Below, piece after piece: positions 24,707-33,038 of a stretch of DNA of 42,573 nt (position 1 is the stretch's first letter; every line of letters begins with the position of its first letter). Origin of the DNA: Gammaproteobacteria bacterium (GTDB lineage Bacteria > Pseudomonadota > Gammaproteobacteria > Steroidobacterales > GCA-2729495); the NCBI GenBank assembly GCA_024277915.1, contig JAJRUG010000020.1:1-42573 (forward strand), given 5' to 3'. The notes beneath the pieces are model-generated. The model was not told where the DNA came from and ran no database searches. It saw nothing but the letters and a program-made list of their open reading frames with translations. The translations under genes and the position numbers were made by a program.

Positions 24707-25599
24707 ATCTTTTCAAGCGTATTGTATTCAAGCTCTATGTGCTGATCCTGATGGGGTTTACAGTCTGGTATGGCATGTTCATGTACCCGTTGATTTTTGG
24801 TTTCGAGGGAAAGGAAGAAGCAGCCTTGTCCCTTCAGGAACTGGGTGACGGCGTAGCTGCCGATGAGGAAATGTTTGCCCGGCTGATCGAGGAACAGGAA
24901 CACACCAGCAGGACCGATCTTGGCTTCAAGGTAATCGAGCAGCCATACATCGAAGGCCGGTTCCACCATATTGGTTTCAGTGTCCAGAAAGATCAGACCA
25001 GTATGTGCGTGCGCTGCCACGGAAATATTCCGCACGATAAATCTGTGGAGCTGCGCAGCTTTATGAATATGCATGCATTCTATCTTGCCTGTGAAACCTG
25101 CCACATGCCGCCAGAGGAAGGTCAGCCGGATCACGAGTTTCGCTGGTATGACAAGGATAGTGGCAAGCTTGTCCCCAATCCGCGCGCCTTGCACGATATT
25201 GAAGAAAGTTATCGGACTGCAGCGCGCATTTATCCCACCTATGGAAACTACGGCGCGAAGATCGCGCCCGGTATTGAAGAAAACGGGAGCTTCCGCCTGC
25301 TGCATGGCAAAAAGGATATGCTATTTGTAGAACGTTATATCAGTGAGCAGGGACGCCTTACCCCCGAGAAGAAGTCACAGATGGAGCGCGTCATTCATCG
25401 CGGGGTCAGCGAGAAACCAATCGAGTGCAAGTATTGTCATAATGATCAGGATCAGTTCCTGCCATTCGCCAAACTGGGTTACCCGCCACAGTGGACTACA
25501 GAACTGACGAACTCTTCTGTGGTTGGTATGATTGAGAAGTACAAGGAGTTCTATATTCCAAGTTTCCTGACCCCTGGCATCGACGAAGGGGCAGATTGA
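24703..25599 (+). CDS. Membrane-anchored trihaem c-type cytochrome (module 2)
   Basis: 298 aa from a GTG at 24703 (GTGA overlap with the cytochrome b stop). One N-terminal membrane helix (about residues 5-27) anchors a periplasmic domain with three CXXCH motifs: CVRCH, CETCH and CKYCH. It is a paralogue of the protein at 18815, sharing a MNMHxFYLACxTCH-like core and the VGMIEKYKEFYIPSFL C-terminus, but lacks the extra N-terminal helix and acidic tail of that protein. It is the third subunit of the presumed bc-type complex. Confidence 0.86.
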   Translation: MNLFKRIVFKLYVLILMGFTVWYGMFMYPLIFGFEGKEEAALSLQELGDGVAADEEMFARLIEEQEHTSRTDLGFKVIEQPYIEGRFHHIGFSVQKDQTSMCVRCHGNIPHDKSVELRSFMNMHAFYLACETCHMPPEEGQPDHEFRWYDKDSGKLVPNPRALHDIEESYRTAARIYPTYGNYGAKIAPGIEENGSFRLLHGKKDMLFVERYISEQGRLTPEKKSQMERVIHRGVSEKPIECKYCHNDQDQFLPFAKLGYPPQWTTELTNSSVVGMIEKYKEFYIPSFLTPGIDEGAD

Positions 25600-25611
25600 C
25601 AGGTTGCTGCT

Positions 25612-26346
25612 ATGTACAGGATTTGGATGGCGTTTGCCTTATTGTCACTATCTGCCGCAGCTGATGCGGAATGGACACTCAGGCAAACCGACGATGGTCA
25701 CTGGGTTACTACCAGCACGCCGAATGGCCACCAGTTCATTGTTACCCATAACCAGGCGAATGAAACCCATTTCCTGCTGGCGCTGGAGATTGACAAGTCA
25801 GCACCGGCTCTCCCCTCTCGCATATCCCTGTCTGTTGACCGTGGCCCGGTGACCGAGACCGGGCTTGTTCTGCTGGAGCAGCGACCCGGCAGTCGTTTAT
25901 TCAGGACGCAGCTGAGCAGCGAACAAAAGGCCGCTTACATTACGCGCATGATTGCCGGACTGACTTTGCGCCTGTGGTTTGGAGGGCAGGAGCCGGGAAA
26001 GAATGCGCTGCAGTTCTCCCTGATCGGCTTTACTGCCATATTCAATGATCTGCTGATTGCCGACCGGGTCGGGCGCCTGGATCCGGTCTGGTTGATCGAG
26101 CAGCACCGCGAGCGGGAACTGGGTTGTTATTACACCGCTAACCTGTTTGTCGCAGCGATGCAGAAACGTATTAGTGGCCGCAGCGCTGCACAGGTGCTGG
26201 AATCGCTGCCTCGTTCCGGAGAGCCTACAGTGGATGCAATGATCCCTGACATCATTTCCCAGGTTTACGCAGTGCAGGCCGCGCAGTTGCCGATTGAACC
26301 CAGGGGAGATAAATTTGCCATTTTCGAGGAGTGCATGGCGCAGTAG
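25612..26346 (+). CDS. Exported hypothetical protein linked to module 2
   Basis: 244 aa with a short signal peptide (MYRIWMAFALLSLSAAADA). The mature protein has a beta-rich first half (WTLRQTDDGHWVTTSTPNG) and a helical second half, with no CXXCH and only two cysteines (LGCYY, EECMAQ). I do not recognise the family; the first half vaguely resembles invasion-associated-locus-B-type folds, which I would not rely on. It starts 12 bases after the trihaem gene on the same strand, so it is probably the last gene of the operon. Module 1 has no counterpart. Confidence 0.65.
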   Translation: MYRIWMAFALLSLSAAADAEWTLRQTDDGHWVTTSTPNGHQFIVTHNQANETHFLLALEIDKSAPALPSRISLSVDRGPVTETGLVLLEQRPGSRLFRTQLSSEQKAAYITRMIAGLTLRLWFGGQEPGKNALQFSLIGFTAIFNDLLIADRVGRLDPVWLIEQHRERELGCYYTANLFVAAMQKRISGRSAAQVLESLPRSGEPTVDAMIPDIISQVYAVQAAQLPIEPRGDKFAIFEECMAQ

Positions 26347-26393
26347 TTTGTGCTGGCCTGGTACTTCACCTGCGTTTTGGCGAGGAAATCATC

Positions 26394-28070
26394 ATGCACA
26401 CTTTTAACCTTGGAAATTGGCTGGTTCGTACCGCAATGATATCGGTCGGGTTTTACCTTGTCGCGACCAGTTGGACAGCGTCCGCAGCCCCGGCACTCAC
26501 CATCGATCAGGAACAGTGGATCGAGGATCATCTGCAAAGCGGCGACTTGATTGGCCTGGTCGTGGTCAGTATTGACAGGGACTCGGAACAATTTTTTTCA
26601 TTCGGACACACCTCTGCCAAAGACACGCGTGCGCCAAACGAGTCAGCACAGTTCGAGATCGGTTCCATCACCAAGGCATTCACGAACCTGCTGCTTGCAG
26701 AGTTGGTAACCAGGGGCAAGCTCGACTACGACACCACGATCGCTGATGTCATGACAGATCTGGAATTCGAAAACCCGGACATAGGTCGCATCACCCTGCT
26801 GGAGCTGGCGACACATACTTCAGGACTACCCCGCTTGCCGGCTAATATGATACTCAGTGACAATGCCGATCCCTACGCGGACTACGACACCGCAGCACTG
26901 CGGACCGGGCTGCAATCCGCCCGCCCAGGCCAGGAACTCAGCAAGACATACGCCTATTCCAACTTTGGTATGGGTCTGCTCGGCCATCTGCTGGGAATCG
27001 TGGAGGGTGGCGGATACGTGAAGGCTCTTAAGACTCATGTGCTGATGCCACTGGGCATGGAAACGGCAAACTTTGAAGACGGGGAAGCGCTGGTACCCGG
27101 CCACCATGCCGGCCAGCGGACATCTAACTGGCACTTGAATGCCCTGGCCGGTGCCGGAGGCCTGCGCGCCAGCGGTCTGGAACTGGCCCGGGTGTTCCGA
27201 CCCTGGCTGACCGAGGGAACCAACGCACTGCACCACGACGTATCAGCAGATCTGGAGATAGCCGCTGCCACCGATACCCGCTACATGAAAGTCACCCGGG
27301 TCTGGCATGTCGTCGAGGTTGGCGATGTACGGGTTTTCTGGCATAGCGGTGGCACCGGTGGTTATCGCAGTTTCGTGGGTTTTAACCCGAGTACGGGCCA
27401 GGGACGTGTTGTGCTGTCCAATACTGACTATGATGTGACCGAATTCGGCCTGGGACTGCTGGCCGTTGAGCGGCCTGAAGTGGCAGCAGCAGCCCAAAAT
27501 CACACAGGGGACGGACAAGATACATACAGTGATTACCATGGCCACTTCGCCATAACACCCGGCTTTGTGCTGAGCATTTTCCAGCTCAGGGGGCAATTGG
27601 TGCTCCAGGCCACCGGGCAACAGCCGGTGCCGCTTGCGTCCAGCGGCGAAGACCGGTTCAACGTTAGCTACGTAGATGCACAGCTGGTCTTCGAGCGGGA
27701 CGAGTCCGGCACGGTTCAGCGAGCAATCCTGCACCAGAACGGCCAGATAATGCCCGCTGAGCGTGTCGATGCGCCGGCCACCATTCGAACCTTCACCGAG
27801 AACGAAATCGAAATCGACGAAGACACGCTGAGCATCTACGAGGGCGAATACGACCTCGCGCCGGGAACTCTGATCACTGTCACGCGGGATGGGTCAAAAT
27901 TATTAGTGCGTCTGGAAGGCCAGCCGAAAGTGCGGGTATTCCCCTTCGAGACAGACCGGTTCTTTTACAAGGTAGTGAACGCGCAATTGACCTTCAACCG
28001 GAAAAACGGCGAGATAGTCAGCCTGACCCTGCACCAGAACGGCATAGATCAAATTGTGCCCAGACGATGA
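26394..28070 (+). CDS. Exported serine beta-lactamase-like hydrolase with two DUF3471-like C-terminal domains
   Basis: 558 aa from the ATG at 26394, with GAGGAAA upstream and a signal peptide ending near TASA. The class C/penicillin-binding fold motifs are present: SITK (catalytic Ser and Lys), YSN, and HSGGTGG replacing the KTG box. After about residue 370 two similar beta domains follow, each ending in a TLHQNG/ILHQNG-type motif, matching the DUF3471-type tail seen on such hydrolases. Family members act as esterases, peptidases or beta-lactamases, so the substrate cannot be named. It lies 47 bases after the module 2 operon but has no obvious link to electron transfer. Confidence 0.85.
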   Translation: MHTFNLGNWLVRTAMISVGFYLVATSWTASAAPALTIDQEQWIEDHLQSGDLIGLVVVSIDRDSEQFFSFGHTSAKDTRAPNESAQFEIGSITKAFTNLLLAELVTRGKLDYDTTIADVMTDLEFENPDIGRITLLELATHTSGLPRLPANMILSDNADPYADYDTAALRTGLQSARPGQELSKTYAYSNFGMGLLGHLLGIVEGGGYVKALKTHVLMPLGMETANFEDGEALVPGHHAGQRTSNWHLNALAGAGGLRASGLELARVFRPWLTEGTNALHHDVSADLEIAAATDTRYMKVTRVWHVVEVGDVRVFWHSGGTGGYRSFVGFNPSTGQGRVVLSNTDYDVTEFGLGLLAVERPEVAAAAQNHTGDGQDTYSDYHGHFAITPGFVLSIFQLRGQLVLQATGQQPVPLASSGEDRFNVSYVDAQLVFERDESGTVQRAILHQNGQIMPAERVDAPATIRTFTENEIEIDEDTLSIYEGEYDLAPGTLITVTRDGSKLLVRLEGQPKVRVFPFETDRFFYKVVNAQLTFNRKNGEIVSLTLHQNGIDQIVPRR

Positions 28071-28252
28071 ACCTGGCGAGTAAGTGGCGCACCAGAAGTT
28101 CGGGATTACTGCCCAGCAATTATCAAGCCTCGGGGGCGTACTACCCCTAACTCTTGGCGTTTGCGCAGGTCACAGCTTGGCTGAATACCGTGCCAATAGC
28201 TCGGCCTGGCCTGTCCTATCCCTTTATTGACGGGATGGCTCCCTGTGGTTCG

Positions 28253-30601
28253 TTATCGGTTCTCGAGACGGCTATAGTCCAGCAAACCCGCCGTCAACGG
28301 GCCACTCTGCAAATAAGCCATATGGAAAGAATCACTTTTGCGCCAGAATTCCGGGTCTGTTCGCCTGATGCCGTAGGAGTCGACCAGCCTGCCATAATCC
28401 GCTTCTGAGTCGAGACTGCCGATCATGTCAATAAAACTTTCAAGTGCATTTTCATCAACAACGTAAAAGGCATTGGGATAAGCGCCGATGAACCCGGGGA
28501 TTACAGAGAGCGTGTCATTTTCAGGCAGGCGGTTTTTCTGCTCTTTAAACATTGACGTCATATTCGAATGAGCACGATTGTTCACGATAGTGACATACTG
28601 ATCACCGGATGATGCTTCGATTCGAATAAAGGCAACCTCAGGCATCAACGTAGCAGGTGTACCCTTGAGCAGATGAATACGCGCAAGTTTTGTGCGTATT
28701 TCCGATTGTTTGATCGTGGATAGCTCGTGCACTGTCGGCAGCACTTTCTTCAGGCGCTCGGCAAGCATTCCGAACAATTCCTGTTTTTCGTTGTCCGTAT
28801 AATAGTTGATTGCCGGTTCCGATACTTCCTCCATACCCGGCAGGGTCAGATAGGTTTTGACTTCATCTTCAGCACCCAGATACCAAAGGTTGCGCTCCCG
28901 GGTTCGAGCGGATGCCGGCAACATAAGCAGGAAGTTTTCTTCGCCCTCCATGCGCAGAAAGTCCATATAAAGGCGAGTCACAAGCTGGTGCCCAACATTG
29001 CCATAGGGGTCATAGCCTGCAACCAGAAGATAATGGATGCGTTCCAGCAGCGAGTAATCGATTAGCCAGGCCGTTTTTGGCACCTGGCCCAGTAGTCCTT
29101 TCTCGACCGTTGCGCTGTCGAAATGTCTCAATATGGTCAGACTAGCGTTCTCGTTGATACCATCGCCATCCCAGACAAGCCCCAGGTCGATTGCATCGGA
29201 TGAGGTAATATTGGCCGCAATAAACTGGTTCTTTGCGGCCAGAAGTGTCTTTTGTTGCTTTTTGTATTGACGCCAATGTGCAGCCGGCAGGTAAATATCG
29301 ACACTGGAAGCAGGTAGCACGAGATTCTTACCCTGATCAACCAGAAATTCTTCATATAGTGCCACTCGCGGCATTGCCGGATTGACGAAAAATACCCAAA
29401 AATTATCATTGATCACATTGAGTGCTACCTGCCCCCGACATACTGCACCCTTGATAAAGCCCATGATGGTGTACTGCGCCTCATCGAGTAAAAATGCATA
29501 TCGAGACTTGACCGGTAGCGCAGCGAAGGTTCGAAACGGATTGGATGCCTGACCATCCTCATACGAAGACATTTGTTTGACCTCAAAGGGCTCGTCGACA
29601 AACAAGGAACGCCAACGCTGCATACGAGATTCATCAAGCCGATAGGGCATATGCGTCTTGGCCACGACTGTAGCCAGCACTTCCCTGAACCGGTAATAAA
29701 CGCGATCAACACCCGGGTCGCTGTACGGTCGACGGGTTGTGATCAACTGAACGGGGTCTCCGGGTGGCGTTGCTGATCGAACCAGTGTAAAAAACTTGCT
29801 GTCATCTGCTTCCGGAAAGTAAAGATTGGCAAGATACAGGTGCTCGTAAATATATCGACTCACAAGCTGTTGCTTCATCGAGTCGCCATTGAAAAAATCC
29901 TCCCATCGCTCGATCAACTTCAGATACCGGGGTGCCAGCGGTGCTCGGGCAGTATAAGGCGCCCCCTGCTCCATCCAGCGCATCAATATATTCTGTTCCG
30001 CCGGCGGCAAACCGGGCAACGCATAGGGCATTCCCCACTGGGGATGCTTTGCAGCGAACTGATCATAATTTTCAGCTTTCGGACAGAACTGCGAACGCCT
30101 CAGTGACAGGTCGAAGCTGTCGGGAAGGCGTGCTTCATTGGGCAAAGGGTTTTGCGCTTTTAACTGCAATGAACGATACATCACCCCGGCTTCACGATTA
30201 GCCTCAGGTATGTCGGCATACTCATTGAGTATGGGATAAAAACCTTTTTCACGCCATTCGGCAACCGATCGTGCATCCTCGAACAACCTGGTTGGTGGCG
30301 CTGCCTTAAGCCGCATGGCGTTATACACCCTGACCCCGGTGGCGCCACGCTCGATACCCTCGATTGAGCTCATCTTTAACTGGCAGGGCGCATCGTAGCA
30401 ACCGTGACACACGACACATCGTTGCTCCAGAACAGGTTTTACCTCAGACCAGTAATCAACCGTACCGGGCGGCAGTGCTTCGACAACACGCTCACGAGGT
30501 TCGGCTGTTCCGTAGCGCTGCTCCAGCTGCATTGTGCCAATCGCAGTACAGCCGCTAACAAATACAATCGCTGCCAGCCGGTATTTTCGGGGGAAATTCA
30601 T
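28253..30601 (-). CDS. cti: Fatty acid cis/trans isomerase (periplasmic haem protein)
   Basis: 782 aa, near the length of the Pseudomonas enzyme. An N-terminal hydrophobic segment (AAIVFVSGCTA) serves for export and contains a possible lipobox. A single c-type haem site in CVVCHGCYDAPCQLK is the hallmark of Cti, which converts cis- to trans-unsaturated fatty acids in membrane phospholipids in response to solvents or heat. The rest of the protein matches the family layout, with conserved VYNAMRLKAAPPTRLF and NPFRTFAALPVKSRYAFLLDEA segments. The gene is alone on the minus strand, convergent with the serine hydrolase. A 17-bp triple repeat lies just upstream of its start. Confidence 0.92.
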   Translation of the reverse strand: MNFPRKYRLAAIVFVSGCTAIGTMQLEQRYGTAEPRERVVEALPPGTVDYWSEVKPVLEQRCVVCHGCYDAPCQLKMSSIEGIERGATGVRVYNAMRLKAAPPTRLFEDARSVAEWREKGFYPILNEYADIPEANREAGVMYRSLQLKAQNPLPNEARLPDSFDLSLRRSQFCPKAENYDQFAAKHPQWGMPYALPGLPPAEQNILMRWMEQGAPYTARAPLAPRYLKLIERWEDFFNGDSMKQQLVSRYIYEHLYLANLYFPEADDSKFFTLVRSATPPGDPVQLITTRRPYSDPGVDRVYYRFREVLATVVAKTHMPYRLDESRMQRWRSLFVDEPFEVKQMSSYEDGQASNPFRTFAALPVKSRYAFLLDEAQYTIMGFIKGAVCRGQVALNVINDNFWVFFVNPAMPRVALYEEFLVDQGKNLVLPASSVDIYLPAAHWRQYKKQQKTLLAAKNQFIAANITSSDAIDLGLVWDGDGINENASLTILRHFDSATVEKGLLGQVPKTAWLIDYSLLERIHYLLVAGYDPYGNVGHQLVTRLYMDFLRMEGEENFLLMLPASARTRERNLWYLGAEDEVKTYLTLPGMEEVSEPAINYYTDNEKQELFGMLAERLKKVLPTVHELSTIKQSEIRTKLARIHLLKGTPATLMPEVAFIRIEASSGDQYVTIVNNRAHSNMTSMFKEQKNRLPENDTLSVIPGFIGAYPNAFYVVDENALESFIDMIGSLDSEADYGRLVDSYGIRRTDPEFWRKSDSFHMAYLQSGPLTAGLLDYSRLENR

Positions 30602-30624
30602 TGCGTCAAATATTTCTCACAAAA

Positions 30625-30675
30625 TGAATTGTAAACGACCCTGAATTGTAAACGACCCTGAATTGTAAACGACCC
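30625..30675. repeat. Three perfect tandem copies of a 17-bp unit
   Basis: TGAATTGTAAACGACCC occurs three times without interruption at 30625-30641, 30642-30658 and 30659-30675. It starts 24 bases upstream of the cti start codon, inside its 5' region, and 29 bases after the end of the LLM oxidoreductase gene. The units are identical, suggesting recent expansion. There are no spacers, so it is not a CRISPR array. Confidence 0.9.
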
Positions 30676-30703
30676 CGCTACTTACTGTTGCGGATACAGG
30701 CTG

Positions 30704-31717
30704 CTATCCCTGCAATGCCGGCACGACATGCTGCCCGATGATCCGGATAGCCTCTTCCGGATTGTCGTAAATCCGCAGCGCAATTTCCGTCAGCCCGGCA
30801 GCCTTAAACTGCCGGATACGATCTATTTCCTGATCAATCTCACTCACCGCACATGCCGATGTACAGGCTTTAACCAGTTTTTGAATAATTTCTTCCGGCA
30901 CGCCTGGAACATCGTAACTCTTTTTGTTGTAAGCATTGATGAATGAACTGATATTGGCATTGACGATTTCTGCCTCATCCTCATCCAGCACGTTCTGGAT
31001 ATGCGGAGGATAAAGTGTGCCACGTACTGCCAGCCATAACCGTGCTTCCAGCTCCGCTTCCTCACGGCTTTCCTTGATATGCCAGGCCCAGAAGTTGTTC
31101 ATCTGGATGCTGGTTTTATCCCGACCACATTCTTCCATGGATGCATCGATCATCGCACGGGATCTCCGGACGTGATCAACAACAAAGTCACTGACCATGA
31201 TTCCATCCGCATAACGGGCAGACGACCGTAACATTTGCGGCCCACCGGCACCCACATAAATCTTCGGTGCCGTGCTGGTTGCCCACGACGGGTTGTACCA
31301 TTGAACTTTATAGATCTCACCCTGATACTGAACGGGCTTGCCGCTGGCAGCCAGCTTGAGTATCTCGACGCACTCACGAACCGCCCGCACGCGTCGCTCC
31401 TGGGGCACACCCATGGCAGTGGCTGTGCCACCACCGGCACCTACAACAATTCTTGCCCTTCCTCCGGTAATCTCATTCAAGGTCAGCAACGAGCTGGCCA
31501 TTTTCATCGGATGCAGCTCGAAAGGACTCACTGCAATCGGCCCAATACCGATCCGGTCAGTATTCGCCGCCAACTGGGCAAAATTAAGGAACGGGTCGCG
31601 GGCATCTGTCATATTCGACACCCAGACTCCACCCAGGCCAACTTCTTCGGCCAGTTTCCCGAGCTTCAGTACCATCTCTGGTGAATTATTGGACTCGAGA
31701 ATCACGTCGATTTTCAT
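30704..31717 (-). CDS. LLM-class (luciferase-like) flavin-dependent oxidoreductase
   Basis: About 337 aa; two adjacent ATGs at 31720 and 31717 are possible starts. A luciferase-like TIM-barrel is indicated by the N-terminal KIDVILESNNSPEMVLKLG, GGVWVSNMTDARDPF, IGIGPIAVSPFELHPMKMA and GGRARIVVGAGGG. These are typical of FMN- or F420-dependent monooxygenases and reductases of the SsuD/Mer superfamily; the exact cofactor and substrate cannot be determined. It is 144 bases downstream of the FMN dehydrogenase gene on the same strand and may share its transcript. Confidence 0.85.
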   Translation of the reverse strand: MKIDVILESNNSPEMVLKLGKLAEEVGLGGVWVSNMTDARDPFLNFAQLAANTDRIGIGPIAVSPFELHPMKMASSLLTLNEITGGRARIVVGAGGGTATAMGVPQERRVRAVRECVEILKLAASGKPVQYQGEIYKVQWYNPSWATSTAPKIYVGAGGPQMLRSSARYADGIMVSDFVVDHVRRSRAMIDASMEECGRDKTSIQMNNFWAWHIKESREEAELEARLWLAVRGTLYPPHIQNVLDEDEAEIVNANISSFINAYNKKSYDVPGVPEEIIQKLVKACTSACAVSEIDQEIDRIRQFKAAGLTEIALRIYDNPEEAIRIIGQHVVPALQG

Positions 31718-31861
31718 CAACTACGCTCCTGTCTGGTTGAAAATGCTGCCGGGGCGAGTATTTAACCGCATTAGACCTTCGTATTCCGAGTACCCCCGTG
31801 CTGCCCGACCACGGGGCAGCCGTCTGCCGTTACTGCATTCTGATCCACCCGGGACGGCCCC

Positions 31862-33025
31862 TTATATTTTATCCAATCGCGGTCTGACGTGCCGCCTCTC
31901 AAGTTCATCAATTTTTCGACAACCGAGCAACGCTAAACTCCGCTCTACTTCCGACTTCAACAAACTGATCGCCCTTTCCACACCTGCTTGCCCGGCTGCA
32001 GCCAGTCCATACAAATACGGCCGGCCGATACTGCAGGCTTTGGCACCCATAGCCAGCGCCTTGATGATATGCGTACCGCGGCGAATACCTCCGTCACAGA
32101 TAATATCCAGCTGATCAGCCACAGCATCTGCAATTGGCCCGATACAGTCTATTGCAGCCGGAACTGCATCCAGTTGTCTCCCGCCATGGTTTGAAACCAT
32201 GATACCTGCTGCACCAATATCCACGGCACGTTTCGCATCAGCTACTGTTTGCAAGCCCTTGATAACCAGCGGTCCATCCCATTGTTGCGCCAGCCACTCG
32301 GCATCTTTCCATGACACGGTACGATCGAACTGGCTATTCACATACTCAGCCAGCCCCATATCCTGATCTGCCAGTGCGTCCACCCGGTGTGCAACATTGG
32401 CCAGCCTGAAATCAGGATGCAGGGCAAGATTCATCGCCCAGTAAGGATGCGTTGCAAAGCTCCACAGACTTTTCAAACCGAAACGAGGTGGCATGCTCAT
32501 GCCGGTCACAAGATCACGCTCCCGGTTGCCTGCAAGCGGTGTATCCACAGTCAGACACAGCGCCTGGTATTCCGCATCCTTGCAACGCTGCACAAACTCC
32601 CGCGTCAGTTCGCGATCCTTGAGAATATATATCTGAAACATCTTTGGCGCGTCTGAAACCGCTGCAATGTCTTCGATACTTGTGGTTGCCACCGTCGAAA
32701 GGGTATACAGGGTGCCAAACTCTGCTGCCGCTTTTGCTACTCCGTATTCCTTCTCATGATGAAACAGCCGGGACATACCAGTGGGAGCCAGGAAAAAAGG
32801 AAGCTCCAGCTCAAGCCCCAGTACCTTGGTCTTCAGATCAATGGTTTCAATGTCGGTGAGATAGTTTGGCTGTAATTCGTATTCGTCAAATGCCTCTGTA
32901 TTTCTCCGGAGCGTCCACTCATCGTCTGCCCCGCCATCGATATAGTGAAACATCGGCGATGGCAGCTTTCTCTGTGCCATGCTGCGAAGATCATGAATAT
33001 TATTGCAGCGGGACAGCTTTCTCAT
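31862..33025 (-). CDS. FMN-dependent alpha-hydroxy acid dehydrogenase (lactate dehydrogenase LldD-like)
   Basis: 387 aa, the usual length. FMN-binding and catalytic motifs of the family are in order: PMFHYIDGGADDEWTLRRN, LAPTGMSRLFHHEKEYGVAKAA, LCLTVDTPLAGNRERD, LVIKGLQTVADAKRA, the catalytic SNHGGRQLD and ICDGGIRRGTHIIKALAMGA. Members oxidise L-lactate, mandelate or glycolate, passing electrons to quinone or oxygen. Membrane association cannot be judged from sequence. It ends 140 bases before the LLM gene and lies 13 bases after the lepA stop on the same strand, so it may be read through from lepA. Confidence 0.9.
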   Translation of the reverse strand: MRKLSRCNNIHDLRSMAQRKLPSPMFHYIDGGADDEWTLRRNTEAFDEYELQPNYLTDIETIDLKTKVLGLELELPFFLAPTGMSRLFHHEKEYGVAKAAAEFGTLYTLSTVATTSIEDIAAVSDAPKMFQIYILKDRELTREFVQRCKDAEYQALCLTVDTPLAGNRERDLVTGMSMPPRFGLKSLWSFATHPYWAMNLALHPDFRLANVAHRVDALADQDMGLAEYVNSQFDRTVSWKDAEWLAQQWDGPLVIKGLQTVADAKRAVDIGAAGIMVSNHGGRQLDAVPAAIDCIGPIADAVADQLDIICDGGIRRGTHIIKALAMGAKACSIGRPYLYGLAAAGQAGVERAISLLKSEVERSLALLGCRKIDELERRHVRPRLDKI

Positions 33026-33038
33026 CCTGCCGCCCCGG

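Noticed and set aside
18815-25599. NapC/NrfH/CymA-type quinol dehydrogenase
   Set aside because: The membrane-anchored proteins have three haems with different spacing and are partnered with a separate cytochrome b, unlike the tetrahaem NapC family.
30625-30675. Possible CRISPR array
   Set aside because: The three 17-bp units are directly abutting with no spacers, and no cas genes are nearby.
31800-31820. GCTGCCC/GGGCAGC hairpin after the FMN dehydrogenase gene as a terminator
   Set aside because: There is a 7-bp stem but no T-tract on the minus strand; too weak to annotate.
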